In this document: one piece after another, positions 11,164 through 22,718 of the stretch
Position numbering within the stretch: the first letter of the stretch is position 1
Layout: each line of letters begins with the position of its first letter
Assembly (NCBI GenBank): GCA_012031845.1
Contig: JAAUTD010000002.1
Coordinates: 1-45,528, forward strand
Source: Synechococcaceae cyanobacterium SM1_2_3
GTDB lineage: Bacteria > Pseudomonadota > Gammaproteobacteria > Competibacterales > Competibacteraceae
Length of the DNA: 45,528 nucleotides
Direction of reading: 5' to 3'
The notes under the pieces: model-generated
Databases searched by the model: none
What the model was told of the DNA's origin: nothing
What the model saw: only the letters and a program-made list of their open reading frames with translations
Made by a program: the position numbers and the translations under genes

Positions 11164-11991
11164 ATGAATAAGGCATGGCGGGCAGGATGGCTGGCCGCGT
11201 TACTGCTGCTGAGTTCCGGCGCAGCTTTGGCGCAACAGAACAACATCGGCGGGGTGGAAGTCGAGGTGATCAGCGACCGGGGCCGCCCCTTGCCGCGCTA
11301 TCCGTTGCGCCGCGACAGCGGTCGGTCGGTCTACAAAGCCTATGTCGAGGCGAAGCGCGGCGAGAACTACTCCATTCAGGTGCGCAACCGCACCGATCAG
11401 CGGGTCGGCGTGGTGATTGCCGTAGACGGGCGCAACATCATTTCCGGGGATCGCTCCAATCTGCGCCCGAATGAGCGGATGTATGTGCTGGCGCCGAATC
11501 AGACCGAAAGTTATGAAGGCTGGCGCACCGGAAAAAACAAGGTCAACCGTTTCTATTTCACTGAGGCGGGCGATTCTTATGCAGCCGCCTGGGGCGACCG
11601 TTCGGCGATGGGGGTGATTGCGGTGGCGGCGTTCCGCGAAATTCCGCCCTATCGGCCGCAACCGCAGCCGTGGTCACAGGACAGCGCCGGCCGCAGCGGT
11701 CAACCTGAATTACGCAAGATGCCCTCTGCTGCCCCACCGGCAGCGCGCCAGTCGGAACCCGGCACCGGCTATGGCGAAACCGAATGGTCGCCGTCGAAGC
11801 GGGTGGAATTTGATCCGGAAACCCGTCCGTTCGCCCAGTTTTTCCTCAAGTATTCGTGGCGAGAAACGCTGTGTCAGCAACGGGTGATCGAGTGTGAAGG
11901 ATCGCGGCGTCCGCGTAACCGGCTCTGGAATGAGGAGGAGGATTTCGCGCCGCCGCCGCCACGTCAGGATGGCCGCGAAGAATGGCGTTAA
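11164..11991 (+). CDS. Secreted conserved protein of unknown function
   Basis: This 275-residue protein has a clear signal peptide (AWRAGWLAALLLLSSGAALA, cut before QQNN). A mature domain to about residue 155 includes YVEAKRGENYSIQVRNRT, RVGVVIAVDGRNIISGD and a strongly patterned FYFTEAGDSYAAAWGDRSAM followed by GVIAVAAFRE, so it is probably a beta-rich periplasmic or surface domain. The C-terminal third is Pro/Arg-rich. I do not recognise a named family. The start at ATG 11164 is chosen over the TTG at 11161 because AGGAG (11151-11155) lies 8 bases upstream of it. It follows recC by 59 bases on the same strand, but nothing suggests a shared function. Confidence 0.75.
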   Translation: MNKAWRAGWLAALLLLSSGAALAQQNNIGGVEVEVISDRGRPLPRYPLRRDSGRSVYKAYVEAKRGENYSIQVRNRTDQRVGVVIAVDGRNIISGDRSNLRPNERMYVLAPNQTESYEGWRTGKNKVNRFYFTEAGDSYAAAWGDRSAMGVIAVAAFREIPPYRPQPQPWSQDSAGRSGQPELRKMPSAAPPAARQSEPGTGYGETEWSPSKRVEFDPETRPFAQFFLKYSWRETLCQQRVIECEGSRRPRNRLWNEEEDFAPPPPRQDGREEWR

Positions 11992-11997
11992 TAACTT

Positions 11998-12041
11998 CAG
12001 GACATTAGCTAGGGACATAACGGGCAGGATGCCCGTTCTAC
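11998..12041 (+). repeat. Short copy of the CAGGAC...ACGGGCAGGATGCCCGTTCTAC repeat
   Basis: CAGGACATTAGCTAGGGAC is followed directly by ATAACGGGCAGGATGCCCGTTCTAC. Compared with the copies at 5702-5771 and 45341-45409 the middle is deleted, but both ends are kept. It begins 6 bases after the stop of the secreted protein gene. Confidence 0.6.
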
Positions 12042-12126
12042 TTCGCAAACATCTTGGATTGCAAAAAAACCATGAACCACGAAGAACACGAAAAAGTTTT
12101 ATATCGAGCAGAGCCTTATGCTATTT

Positions 12127-12993
12127 CTACTCAATGTTCTGAATCTGTTCACGCATCTGTTCAATTAGCACCTTCAGTTCGACCGCAGCGCGGGTAGTCT
12201 CGGTATCAGCAGATTTGGACGACAACGTATTCGCTTCGCGATTGAGTTCCTGCATCAGAAAATCCAGCCGCCGACCAACCGGCTCAGTGCGGGCGAAAAC
12301 CGCCTGAATTTCATCAAGATGCGTATCCAGCCGATCCAGTTCTTCATCCACGTCCAGCCGTTGCGCAATCAGCACCAACTCCTGTTCCAGCCGACCCGGA
12401 TCGCTATCCGCCGAAATATCCGCCAACCGACTGAGTAGCCGGTCGCGCCAGCGGGACAACACTTCAGGACGGCGAGCGCGTACCCGCGCAACCTGAACCC
12501 GGATCGCCTCGCAACGCTGCTGCAACAACTCAGCGGTGCGCTGGCCTTCCCGCTCCCGCGTCGCGATCAATTCCGCCAGCGCGGCGTCCAGACTGCCCAG
12601 AACCGCAGCCCGGATGTCATCAAGATTGGGTTCAGCCTCGTTGAGCGCGCCTGGCCAGCGCAGCACGTCTATCAGCCGCAGGCCAGTCCCCGGCCCAATC
12701 AGGTGTTCCAGATCCGCAACCACTTCAAGCAGCCGCTCAACGACTGGCACATTCAGGCTCATCGCGGCTGGGGTGGCGCTGGCGGTTTGCAGCTTGAGGG
12801 CTGCTTCGACCTTGCCCCGGTTGATCGCCGCGCTGATGCGTTCGCGCACCAGGGTTTCCAGACCTCGTAATGCTTCCGGCAAACGGAGTGTGGTTTCCAG
12901 GTAGCGATGATTAACCGACCGTAATTCCCAGGTAATTGTGCCCAGTGCGCTGGGCTGTTCCTGACGCGCAAAGGCGGTCATGCTGCGTAACAT
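12127..12993 (-). CDS. yicC: YicC-family endoribonuclease
   Basis: This is a 288-residue protein, the usual family length. It opens with MLRSMTAFARQE, then TWELRSVNHRYLE and RLPEALRGLE, the N-terminal YicC signature. The C-terminal DUF1732 part has RLDFLMQELNREANTLSSKS and ends ELKVLIEQMREQIQNIE, with the conserved E-NR-AN-SK pattern. YicC/YloC proteins are endoribonucleases implicated in small-RNA turnover. It is divergent from rph, an arrangement common in proteobacteria and consistent with RNA metabolism. Confidence 0.95.
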   Translation of the reverse strand: MLRSMTAFARQEQPSALGTITWELRSVNHRYLETTLRLPEALRGLETLVRERISAAINRGKVEAALKLQTASATPAAMSLNVPVVERLLEVVADLEHLIGPGTGLRLIDVLRWPGALNEAEPNLDDIRAAVLGSLDAALAELIATREREGQRTAELLQQRCEAIRVQVARVRARRPEVLSRWRDRLLSRLADISADSDPGRLEQELVLIAQRLDVDEELDRLDTHLDEIQAVFARTEPVGRRLDFLMQELNREANTLSSKSADTETTRAAVELKVLIEQMREQIQNIE

Positions 12994-13110
12994 GGAGGTA
13001 TCCTCAAATTTGAATGGTTTTTTAGCTTAGGTGTAATTCAGTGGATTCGCTTGCAAACAATCCATATATTTCGTCAGCCTGTTTGGCGATCCCGTGGCTT
13101 CAATCGGTTC

Positions 13111-13119
13111 TGTTATAGT
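13111..13119 (+). promoter_or_regulatory. Possible extended -10 promoter element for rph
   Basis: TGTTATAGT fits an extended -10 box (TGnTATAAT with one mismatch) 48 bases before the rph start. No good -35 hexamer is seen at the normal spacing, as is usual for extended -10 promoters. It lies in the 173-base spacer between divergent yicC and rph. Confidence 0.35.
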
Positions 13120-13166
13120 TCCGCGCCTGATCATCCCCTTAGAATTCAAATCACAGGAAGTCACCC

Positions 13167-13888
13167 ATGCGTCCCAGCCGCCGCGCCGCTGATGAAACCC
13201 GCTCGATCCAGATCACTCGTCAATTCACCCGCTACGCCGAAGGCTCGGTGCTGGTCGAGTTCGGCGAAACGCGAGTGATTTGCACCGCCAGCGTAGAAGA
13301 ACGGGTTCCACCGTTCCTGAAAGGCAAAGGCGCGGCTGGGTGACAGCGGAATATGGGATGTTGCCGCGTTCGACCCATACCCGTTCCAGCCGTGAAGCCA
13401 GTCGCGGTCGCCAGGATGGCCGCACGATGGAAATTCAGCGGTTGATTGGGCGAGCGTTGCGTTCAGTGGTGGATTTGGAGGCGCTGGGCGAACGCACGAT
13501 CACGATGGACTGCGATGTAATCCAGGCCGATGGCGGCACGCGCACGGCGGCGATTACCGGCGGCTTTGTGGCGCTGGCCGACGCGGTGCGCTATCTGATG
13601 AACCGCAAGCAACTCAAAAAGAATCCGCTGCACGGACAAGTCGCTTCCGTCTCGGTCGGCATTTACCAGGGCGCGCCGGTGCTGGATTTGGACTACGCCG
13701 AAGATTCCGAAGCAGAAACCGATATGAACGTGGTGATGAACGAGGCGGGCGCCTTCGTCGAGATTCAGGGCACGGCCGAGGGTCACGCTTTCCGCATGGA
13801 AGAGTTGCAGGCCATGCTGGAACTGGCGCGGGTCGGCATTGACCACCTGTTGCGCAAACAGCGGGAAGCGCTGGGCTTGCCGGGCTAA
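13167..13888 (+). CDS. rph: Ribonuclease PH (one frameshift)
   Basis: This is a phosphorolytic 3'-5' exoribonuclease that trims tRNA 3' ends. The ATG at 13167 has AGGAAG at 13155-13160. The protein begins [20 protein letters not shown], continues with [20 protein letters not shown], and after the break [36 protein letters not shown] and [18 protein letters not shown], all RNase PH signatures. Near 13331 the sequence AAAGGCGCGGCTGGGTG lacks one C needed to read [12 protein letters not shown]. With it restored the gene is 723 bases, 240 residues, the standard length. Loss of a single base in such a conserved gene argues for sequencing error. Confidence 0.95.
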
Positions 13889-13968
13889 CGTAGAAACGGG
13901 CTTCCAGCCCGTTAAACCGGCTGGAAACCCGTTTTACTGCTGATTAGGAACCAGCGTTCGCCGGTTCC
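13889..13968. other. Hairpin-rich spacer between convergent rph and thiC
   Basis: Immediately after the rph stop, CGTAGAAACGGGCTTCCAGC and the later GCTGGAAACCCGTTTTAC can pair into a long stem (about 13891-13938). A second hairpin GGAACC...GGTTCC lies at 13947-13968. The first is a diverged member of the ACGGGC repeat family. Position between converging genes suggests a role in ending transcription, though only a short T-run (TTTT) follows. Confidence 0.45.
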
Positions 13969-13976
13969 CGCGATCT

Positions 13977-16006
<2,030 letters not shown>

Positions 16007-16100
16007 TTCCAAGGGTGATTAAAGCACAGCGCCGACTCGGCGGGAATAGCGCAGATGAATCAGCGAATCAGGTTTTTTAATAAGCGGATTATTACTACTG

Positions 16101-16726
16101 TCATTTTTTCTGGTGAGATACCCAAAGACGCTCAATGCTGACGCTCAATTGCGGCAGTAATACCGGCGCAATAGTTTCCTGCAACGCCGGATAAAGCACC
16201 TCACGGTAACCATCTTCACTGGGAGGCCGATACGCCTCCAAACGCTGATGAACAATAGCCACTATCCAGACTTCAGCAATCCCAACCTTGGCGTACAAAG
16301 GGATTTTAACGTCCCGGTCATAACGCAAGCTGCTGTCCGAAATTTCAATGAGTAGCAGAACATCGGATGGGCCTGGATGATCATGCTCAAAAAATCCGGG
16401 CAGGGCTTGAGTAACACACAATATGTGGCTGCGGCTCTGAATTTGCGTCCAATGCGAGCGGATTTTGCCCATCCACAAGGGCGGCATCGCCGACTTGTCT
16501 GGAAAAAAGCGGGTTGATTCGGCGAGTTGTGCTGGCGTGGCCTTCTCCAATCGGCGGCATGGCGATTAAATCTCCCTCAATCAGTTTCACCCGCGAATCT
16601 TCATTAAAAACGTCGGCCTCCAGCCAATGGATGATATTGCCCTGCCGTCAGCCGATAGCGACGAGGAGCCGACTGATCGGGAGCTTCCCATAAGGACTCG
16701 GATTCAGAACCGGCAACCCTGTTCAC
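16101..16726 (-). CDS. Uma2-family (DUF820) protein, several frameshifts
   Basis: Translations in three frames overlap into one protein of about 208 residues, typical of Uma2 proteins, a PD-(D/E)XK-like family of unknown function. Recognisable parts are WLEADVFNEDSRVKLIEGDL, IAMPPIGEGHASTTRRINPL, LDANSEPQPHIV, LLKPCPDFFEHDHPGP, SDVLLLIEISDSSLRYDRDV and KIPLYAKVGIAEVWIV. Breaks lie near 16640, 16435 and 16393, the last in a run of T. The probable start is GTG at 16726 with GAGG upstream. The density of breaks could mean decay, but the same kind of single-base error is seen in essential genes nearby. Confidence 0.7.
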
Positions 16727-16741
16727 CGTCTCACCTCGTCG

Positions 16742-18258
16742 TCAATCTTCCCGCGTGACCCGCACCAGTTCCGCCAGCGCGGTATCGCCGGCCAGTACCC
16801 GGCGGCGGCCATCATCGCGGATGCTGCGGCTGGACAAGCGGGCATGGCGCTCCATCTCCTGTTCGCCCTTGCCCTCGTGAACCAGGGTTTGCATCGCCTC
16901 ATCCACCGTCACCAGCTCGAAAATGCCGGTGCGGCCCCGGAAGCCGGAATGATTGCACTGGTCGCAGCCGACCGGCGTATACAGAATCGGCGGCGCAGCC
17001 GGATCAACTCCCAATACAGCGCAATCCGCCAGACTGGCGGGATGCGGGCGTTTGCACTGCGGACAGAGTTTGCGCACCAGCCGTTGGGCCAGCACGCCGA
17101 TCAGCGAGGATGACAGCAGGAACGGTTCGACGCCCATGTCGCGCAGGCGGGTAATCGCGCCACCGCGCTATTGGTGTGCAGGGTTGACAGCACCAGATGG
17201 CCGGTCAGTGACGCCTGCACCGCGATTTCAGCAGTTTCCAGGTCGCGGATTTCCCCGACCATCACTACATCCGGGTCCTGGCGCAGAATGGCGCGCAAGC
17301 CGCGAGCAAAGGTCATTTCCACCTTGGTATTCACCTGCGTCTGGCTGATGCCGTCCAGGTAATACTCAATCGGGTCTTCCACCGTCATGATGTTGCGCTT
17401 GCGGTCATTAAGCTGAGTCAGCCCGGCATACAGGGTCGTGGTTTTGCCGGAACCGGTCGGGCCGGTCACCAGCAGAATGCCGTGCGGACGATGGATCAGT
17501 TTCAGCAGCCGGGTTTCATCCTCCGATTCCATGCCCAGATGGCGCAAATCCAGTCGGCCTTCGCGCTTGTCCAGCAGTCGCAGCACCACCCGTTCGCCGT
17601 GTCCGGTTGGCAGGGTCGAAACTCGCACGTCCACGGGCCGCCCGGCCACCCGCAGCGAAATCCGCCCGTCCTGCGGCAGACGCTTTTCGGCGATGTCCAG
17701 ATGAGCCATAACCTTGACCCGCGACACCAGCAGCGGCCCCAGAGCGCGGGGCGGCTGCAAGGCTTCGCGCAATACCCCATCCACCCGAAAGCGCACCAGC
17801 AGCCGGTTCTCAAAGGTTTCAATGTGAATATCCGAGGCGTTTTCCTTGATCGCCTCGGTCAGCAGCGCATTGATCAGGCGGATGATCGGCGCGTCGTCGG
17901 CGCTTTCCAGCAAATCTTCGGGTTCGGGCAGGGCCAGGGCGACCTGATTCAAATCCATTTCTTCGCCCAAATCCTCCATCATCCGCGCCGCGCCGTTGCT
18001 GTCGCCTTCATAGCTGTCCTGCAACAGCCGTTCAAAGCGGTCGGCGGGCACCTGAGATGGATGGAGCGGCGCATTCAGATAGCGGCGCAATTCCAGCAGG
18101 CTGCGCGGGCTGACTCCGGGGCGGCAGGCGATGTTGAAGCCGCTGTCGGTTTGTTCCAGCACCAGCACTCCATGCCGTTTGGCAAAGGCATAGGGCAGAT
18201 GACGATGGGGCGAACTCTGGAATTCGCCAGCAGTGACTGACGCGGGTTCGCTGCTCAT
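16742..18258 (-). CDS. gspE: Type II secretion ATPase GspE (one frameshift)
   Basis: This is the cytoplasmic hexameric ATPase powering pseudopilus assembly. An N1E-like region (residues about 1-110) precedes the ATPase core with [20 protein letters not shown], Walker [14 protein letters not shown], Asp box [10 protein letters not shown], Walker [15 protein letters not shown] and His box [15 protein letters not shown] tetracysteine zinc motif (CPQCKRP ... CDQCNHSG) is typical of GspE rather than PilB. A break near 17161 interrupts [20 protein letters not shown] and needs one G. Its ATG overlaps the gspD stop (ATGA). No gspF follows on this strand; the next gene is Uma2-like. Confidence 0.95.
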
Positions 18259-20420
18259 TTATTGTTGAAGCCGAATTCGCCAGCAGACTCCACAACCGGC
18301 GGCGGGCTGGCTGCCGCTGCAACGGGAGTTGTTGCGGGAGCCTGAACCGGCGGCGGCGAAGACTGGGTATCGAGAATGGTCCCTTGCGCCTTGACTTCTT
18401 CCGGCGTCTTCAGCACCGGCGGCTGCACGTCGGGTAACAGCGACACTTCACGGGTGCGCGCCGCCAGTTGCTGATCGCGGATATAGCTGTACTTGCTGTC
18501 GGTGTACAGCGTGCCCTGCCCGGCGTCGCGCAGAATGACCGGATGCAGAAACACCATCAGATTGCGCTTGAGCTTGGTGGTGTTGCGGTAGCGGAACAGA
18601 TTGCCCAGCACGGGCATATCGCCCAGCAGCGGCACTTTTTGGGCGCTCTCGTCGAGCTTGTCGTCAATCAGCCCGCCCAGCACCAGAATCTGCCCGTTTT
18701 CGACCAGCACATTAGTTTTGATCGCTCGCTTGTTGGTCGTTGGCCCTTGCGTGGAGGCATTGGCCGATGGCACAACGTTCGAGACTTCCTGACTGATTTC
18801 CAGCTTGACGGCGTTGCCTTCATTGATTTGCGGCTTGACCTTGAGCTTGATGCCGATGTCTTCACGCTGGATGGTCTGGAACGGATTGCCGACTTGCGAA
18901 CTGCTGGTGCTTCCGGTGCTGGTTGACGTGGTGTAGGAGCCGGTCACAAATGGCACGTTCTGACCAATGATGATTTCCGCCTCTTCGTTATCCAGCGTGA
19001 CGACGGTTGGCGTGGACAGCACATTAGTATCCGCATCCTTGGCCAAGGCGCTAATCAGCGCGCCAAAGCGATTGTTGCCGGTGAAATCACCGATGCCGAC
19101 CTGGATGCCTTGCGGGACCCGCGCTGCTGAAATTGCGGTCAAGTCGCCGGTGTCAGCCTGGGCCGCCAGGCCGATGATATTGGCTAGACTGGAGTTGCCT
19201 GCGTCGAAGTTGGTGAAGCCAATCGCGGCGCTGGATCCGACGGCCCATTGCACCCCCAGTTCGGCGGTTTTCTCGGCGGAAATTTCGGCGATGACGGCTT
19301 CAACCAGCACTTGGGCGCGCCGAATGTCCAGTTGCGCAATGATCGCCCGCAAGGAGCGGAGTATTTCCGGCGGCGCGGTGATGACCAGCGAATTGGTCGC
19401 TACATCGGCCTGAATGTCGGCCAGACCGCCGCCACTGCTGCCGCTGCTGCCGGGCGTTCCGCCGGGAATCTGCACCGGGCTTGGCGCATTCCGCGACGTC
19501 TCGTTGCTGAGATTTTTACTGACGCCCTGCAACACCGTCGCTAAATCTTTGGCTTTGGCATAACGCAGATAGATGACTTGGGTATTGCCGCCGCTGTCCA
19601 GCGGGGTATCCAGGTGCGTGATGATCGCCCGCAACCGCAACCGCGATGCTTTGTCGCCACTGAGCAAAATGCTATTGGTGCGTTCGTCGGCCACCATGCG
19701 CGGCGGCGTTCCGACCGCCGCCGCCGGATCGTTGCGGGCCTTGCCCTGTTCCAGGGCCGTCAGCACCCGCACAATCTCGGTCGCCGAGGCGTGGCGCAAG
19801 GCCACGATTTCAACTTCTTCATTACTGGCCAAATCCACGCGCGAGATGATGCTGGCGATGCGCTCCACATTGGCGGCGCTGTCGGAAATGATCAGCACAT
19901 TGGTCGGGGTATAGGCGGCCAAATGACCCTGCGGTGGAATCAGCGGGCGCAGAATCGGCACAATCTGGGCGGCGGACACATTCTGCACCTGAATAACCCG
20001 GGTCACGATCTGATCGGCTTCCACCCCGTCGCGCCGATCCACTGTGGGAATGCTCTCCTGCTTGGCGCCGGCGGCGGGCACGATTTTGATGACTTTGCCG
20101 CTGGGCACTGCGGCGAAACCATGAACGCTCAACACCGCCAGAAACACCTCATAGAGTTCCTTTTCGTCCATCGCCTTGGAGGAAATGATGGTGACCCGGC
20201 CCTTCACTCGCGGATCGACAATGAAGTTTTTGCCGGTCAGCACCGACATGCTCTCCACCAGCGCGTTGATCTCGGCGTCCTTGAGATTCAGCGTCACCGG
20301 CGCGGCGTTCACGGGCAGCGCCAGACAGAGCGCCAGCAGCAGCCCGCTCCACGCGCAGCCGGGACCTAATGTCCAGCGGGAAAAAAGAGGTTGATTCATT
20401 AGCCAGTGGATCATCGTCAT
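18255..20420 (-). CDS. gspD: Type II secretion secretin GspD
   Basis: This outer-membrane secretin is about 721 residues. A signal peptide ([15 protein letters not shown]) is followed by the N0 domain ([35 protein letters not shown]), N1-N3 repeats ([58 protein letters not shown]) and the secretin core ([52 protein letters not shown]). The Gly/Ser-rich insert [18 protein letters not shown] is usual in the N3 loop. The C-terminus is a Pro-rich tail of about 60 residues. Start codons at 20420 and 20414 are both possible; neither has a strong ribosome site. It lies 28 bases downstream of gspC, with gspE following by overlap. Confidence 0.95.
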   Translation of the reverse strand: MTMIHWLMNQPLFSRWTLGPGCAWSGLLLALCLALPVNAAPVTLNLKDAEINALVESMSVLTGKNFIVDPRVKGRVTIISSKAMDEKELYEVFLAVLSVHGFAAVPSGKVIKIVPAAGAKQESIPTVDRRDGVEADQIVTRVIQVQNVSAAQIVPILRPLIPPQGHLAAYTPTNVLIISDSAANVERIASIISRVDLASNEEVEIVALRHASATEIVRVLTALEQGKARNDPAAAVGTPPRMVADERTNSILLSGDKASRLRLRAIITHLDTPLDSGGNTQVIYLRYAKAKDLATVLQGVSKNLSNETSRNAPSPVQIPGGTPGSSGSSGGGLADIQADVATNSLVITAPPEILRSLRAIIAQLDIRRAQVLVEAVIAEISAEKTAELGVQWAVGSSAAIGFTNFDAGNSSLANIIGLAAQADTGDLTAISAARVPQGIQVGIGDFTGNNRFGALISALAKDADTNVLSTPTVVTLDNEEAEIIIGQNVPFVTGSYTTSTSTGSTSSSQVGNPFQTIQREDIGIKLKVKPQINEGNAVKLEISQEVSNVVPSANASTQGPTTNKRAIKTNVLVENGQILVLGGLIDDKLDESAQKVPLLGDMPVLGNLFRYRNTTKLKRNLMVFLHPVILRDAGQGTLYTDSKYSYIRDQQLAARTREVSLLPDVQPPVLKTPEEVKAQGTILDTQSSPPPVQAPATTPVAAAASPPPVVESAGEFGFNNK

Positions 20421-20448
20421 GGTCGGCAATCGGTGAGCAAGATGGCGT

Positions 20449-21425
20449 TCATCGTGGCAATGAACCGCCGAGGGAAAAGGTCAGGGGCAGTTCCGCGCCA
20501 TTGCGCAGCACCCGCACACTGACCTGATCAGCGTTCATTACTTCCTGCAACATGGAAAAACCCTGCATCGGATTGTTCAGGCGGCTGCCGTTAATTTCGG
20601 TGATCACATCGCCGCTGTTCAGTCCCAACTGCTGCAACAGTTGCCGGTCGCGCCCCGGCGCAGCCGAAAGCCGAGAAACTGACCGCTCTGCACATAAGGA
20701 TTGGCAAAAGCAATGTCTTCGAGGGCCTGCGGCCGCGTCGCCATTTCGCCGCGCAGCCGCTGGGCGACCACGCTGGCGTCAATCACCTGCGGCTCGACGG
20801 AAGAAGTCGGCTCCGCTTCCGGCCCGGATACCGTGGGCAACGGCGGCGACGCGGGTGGCGTGCTGTTGGGATCACCCAGTTTGGGCAGATTCAGCACTTC
20901 CTGGCGGCCATTGCGCGACACCACTACATGATCGCGCTGAACCCGCTCCAGCCTGGCGCCGCCGGGCAACGCTTCACCCGCTCGATAGCCGCGTTCGACT
21001 CCGTTGGCTTCAGCGATCAGCGCCAGGGCGCGGTCGCTGCTCTGCTCAAGGAAAATCATCCCGACCAGCCGCAGATTCAGCGGCGTCACTGGCAAGGGAG
21101 CGGGCGGCGGAGTGGGCGCAGCGACGGGTGGGCTGGATTGTAATCGGCCAAACAGATGCCATGCGGCGATGGCCGCCTCATCAGGGGGCGATAAGTGACT
21201 GGCGCTGGCGGATGATCCAGTGGTTGCAGCGGGCGTGATCACCGCCGGAGCCGACGGGCCAAACCAGAAGGTCAGGGTCAGGCTTGCCAGCGCATAAGCC
21301 ACGGCGATCACCAGGACGGCATTGACCACGGTTGCGGCAACGCGCAGCCCGGCTTCGGGGCGGAAAAATGCGAGCGGTAGCCGCTTTTCCAGCGTTAGCA
21401 GGGCGTTTTGGGCAAATTTGGTCAA
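20449..21425 (-). CDS. gspC: Type II secretion inner-membrane protein GspC (one frameshift)
   Basis: After a short cytoplasmic N-terminus, one membrane segment (VAATVVNAVLVIAVAYALAS, near residues 29-50) leads to the homology region (AAWHLFGRLQ ... LNLRLVGMIFLEQSSDRALA), which contacts GspD in other systems. A Pro-rich linker follows, then a C-terminal PDZ domain (LGLNSGDVITEINGSRLNNP, MLQEVMNADQVSVRVLRNG). A break near 20662 (FRLRRGATGNCC) needs one base to read RPGRDRQLLQQLGLNSGDV. Mended length is about 325 residues. It is the first gene of a gspC-D-E run. Confidence 0.93.
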
Positions 21426-21618
21426 AATTGAAGGGTATTCAGGGCTATCAATCTACATCCGCCGCTCACTGGGCAAAGGATCGCGCCAGTGAGTACACGG
21501 GGCTTTGGCGGGATGAAGAATAACAAAATTTGATCCCGATCGGCTCTGAAGTTTTTGTTGCCGATCTGGGTTTGCGGGATATGAACGGCTGGATGTTAAA
21601 GCCAGAGCGATGGGCTTG

Positions 21619-21648
21619 AAAAAAAGAACAGTCTGGAAGACTGTTTTG
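21619..21648 (-). terminator. Rho-independent terminator of the glycine-zipper gene
   Basis: On the minus strand AACAGTCT-TCC-AGACTGTT is followed by CTTTTTTTC, a stem of 8 pairs with a T-run. It ends a few bases past the stop codon of the gene at 21653-21991. The rest of the spacer up to gspC (21426-21618) shows no gene. Confidence 0.85.
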
Positions 21649-21652
21649 TATC

Positions 21653-21991
21653 TCACTCCCAGTCGCGGTAACGCGAGTGATAGCCCCGATCCCGTCCGTG
21701 GCGATAGTAATAGGCGGGCGGCGGGCCGTAATCGCGATGAGCATAGCCCCGACGATACCTTGGCGAATCGTAGTAGTGGTGATGCCGAGTAGCGGCAGCC
21801 GCACCGGTGGTAGCGCCAATCGCACTGCCGACAATCGCGCCGTCACGCCCACCCAGTTCCGAACCAATGGCCGCGCCCACCGCGCCACCCACAGCGGCGC
21901 CCCAAATGGCGTCGCCTCTGCCGCCCGCGAGCAGGACAGGGGGCGCGCTGAGCAGGGTTGCAAATAACAAAACCGGTAATGTTTTGGTCAT
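21653..21991 (-). CDS. Small exported glycine-zipper protein
   Basis: This 112-residue protein has a signal peptide (TLPVLLFATLLSAPPVLLAG). A glycine-zipper stretch with regularly spaced Gly follows (AIWGAAVGGAVGAAIGSELG, GRDGAIVGSAIGATTGAAAA), then a Tyr/Arg/His-rich tail (RHHHYYDSPRYRRGYAHRDY). Such proteins are usually envelope-associated; no specific role is known. A GGAGA motif sits 9 bases before the ATG, and a strong terminator follows, so it is likely monocistronic. Confidence 0.85.
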   Translation of the reverse strand: MTKTLPVLLFATLLSAPPVLLAGGRGDAIWGAAVGGAVGAAIGSELGGRDGAIVGSAIGATTGAAAATRHHHYYDSPRYRRGYAHRDYGPPPAYYYRHGRDRGYHSRYRDWE

Positions 21992-22091
21992 GGCTATTTC
22001 TCCACACAGTTACGTTTTCGTAGCAGGCAGATTAGATTGCGCAGACTGAACCTCTGCTGACCAGCGCGGCGCACCGCGCTGTTGCCAGTGA

Positions 22092-22634
22092 TTAACGAGC
22101 CAGCACCCGCAATACCGGCTTTTCATAATGAATGGTCGGGGTCTTGGCGCGGACGCCCATCACCCGGCCCGATTGCGGCGGTCGCGACATCTGGCTGTGC
22201 GCGGTCATTAACACGCTCAGGCCATCCAGGATCGGCAACGTCATCGGCGCACTATGCCGCTCGGTCAAATCCACATGAATCAGCATTAATTCAGTGGTCG
22301 CCGACAAAAAGTTTCGGCTGCCGTGATACAGGCGGTGAAAGCAGTGAATCCGCTTGCTGTCGAAACCAAGCAGTTGGGTGGTAATCCGAAACGGATCGTC
22401 CACTCTCAGTTCGCGTTGATAGTTAACGTGCGATTCGACCACGAAGGCCGAACACTGCTGCTGTTCACGATAATCCGGCCCCATTCCCAGGGCATCGGTG
22501 AAGGCGTCAGTGGCATGGTCGAACGCCAGCACATAATAGGCGACGTTCATGTGGCCGTTGTGGTCAATCCACTCCGGCGGTACAGAGGCGGTATAGAGGC
22601 ACAGGGGGGATTCGATCCGCATGATTTTTAGCAT
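22092..22634 (-). CDS. Hotdog-fold acyl-CoA thioesterase family protein
   Basis: This protein of about 180 residues has the 4HBT-like opening SVPPEWIDHNGHMNVAYYVL, with the conserved Asp-His-NGHMN motif, followed by VVESHVNYQRELRVDDPFRI and FHRLYHGSRNFLSATTELML. The pattern resembles thioesterases of the carnitine/betainyl-CoA type and the thioesterase domain fused to some carnitine dehydrogenases. The substrate cannot be told. GTG 22637, ATG 22634 and ATG 22622 are alternative starts without a clear ribosome site. It is divergent from thiD. Confidence 0.8.
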   Translation of the reverse strand: MLKIMRIESPLCLYTASVPPEWIDHNGHMNVAYYVLAFDHATDAFTDALGMGPDYREQQQCSAFVVESHVNYQRELRVDDPFRITTQLLGFDSKRIHCFHRLYHGSRNFLSATTELMLIHVDLTERHSAPMTLPILDGLSVLMTAHSQMSRPPQSGRVMGVRAKTPTIHYEKPVLRVLAR

Positions 22635-22718
22635 CACTGTCCGTGAAAAAACAGTACGCTACTTTTTTTTTGTCACGTTACGCAATTGTTAAAACGTGGA
22701 ACAGGAGCGCACATAAAA

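Noticed and set aside
19578-20369. 263-codon plus-strand frame opposite gspD
   Set aside because: Antisense shadow of gspD with no start signals.
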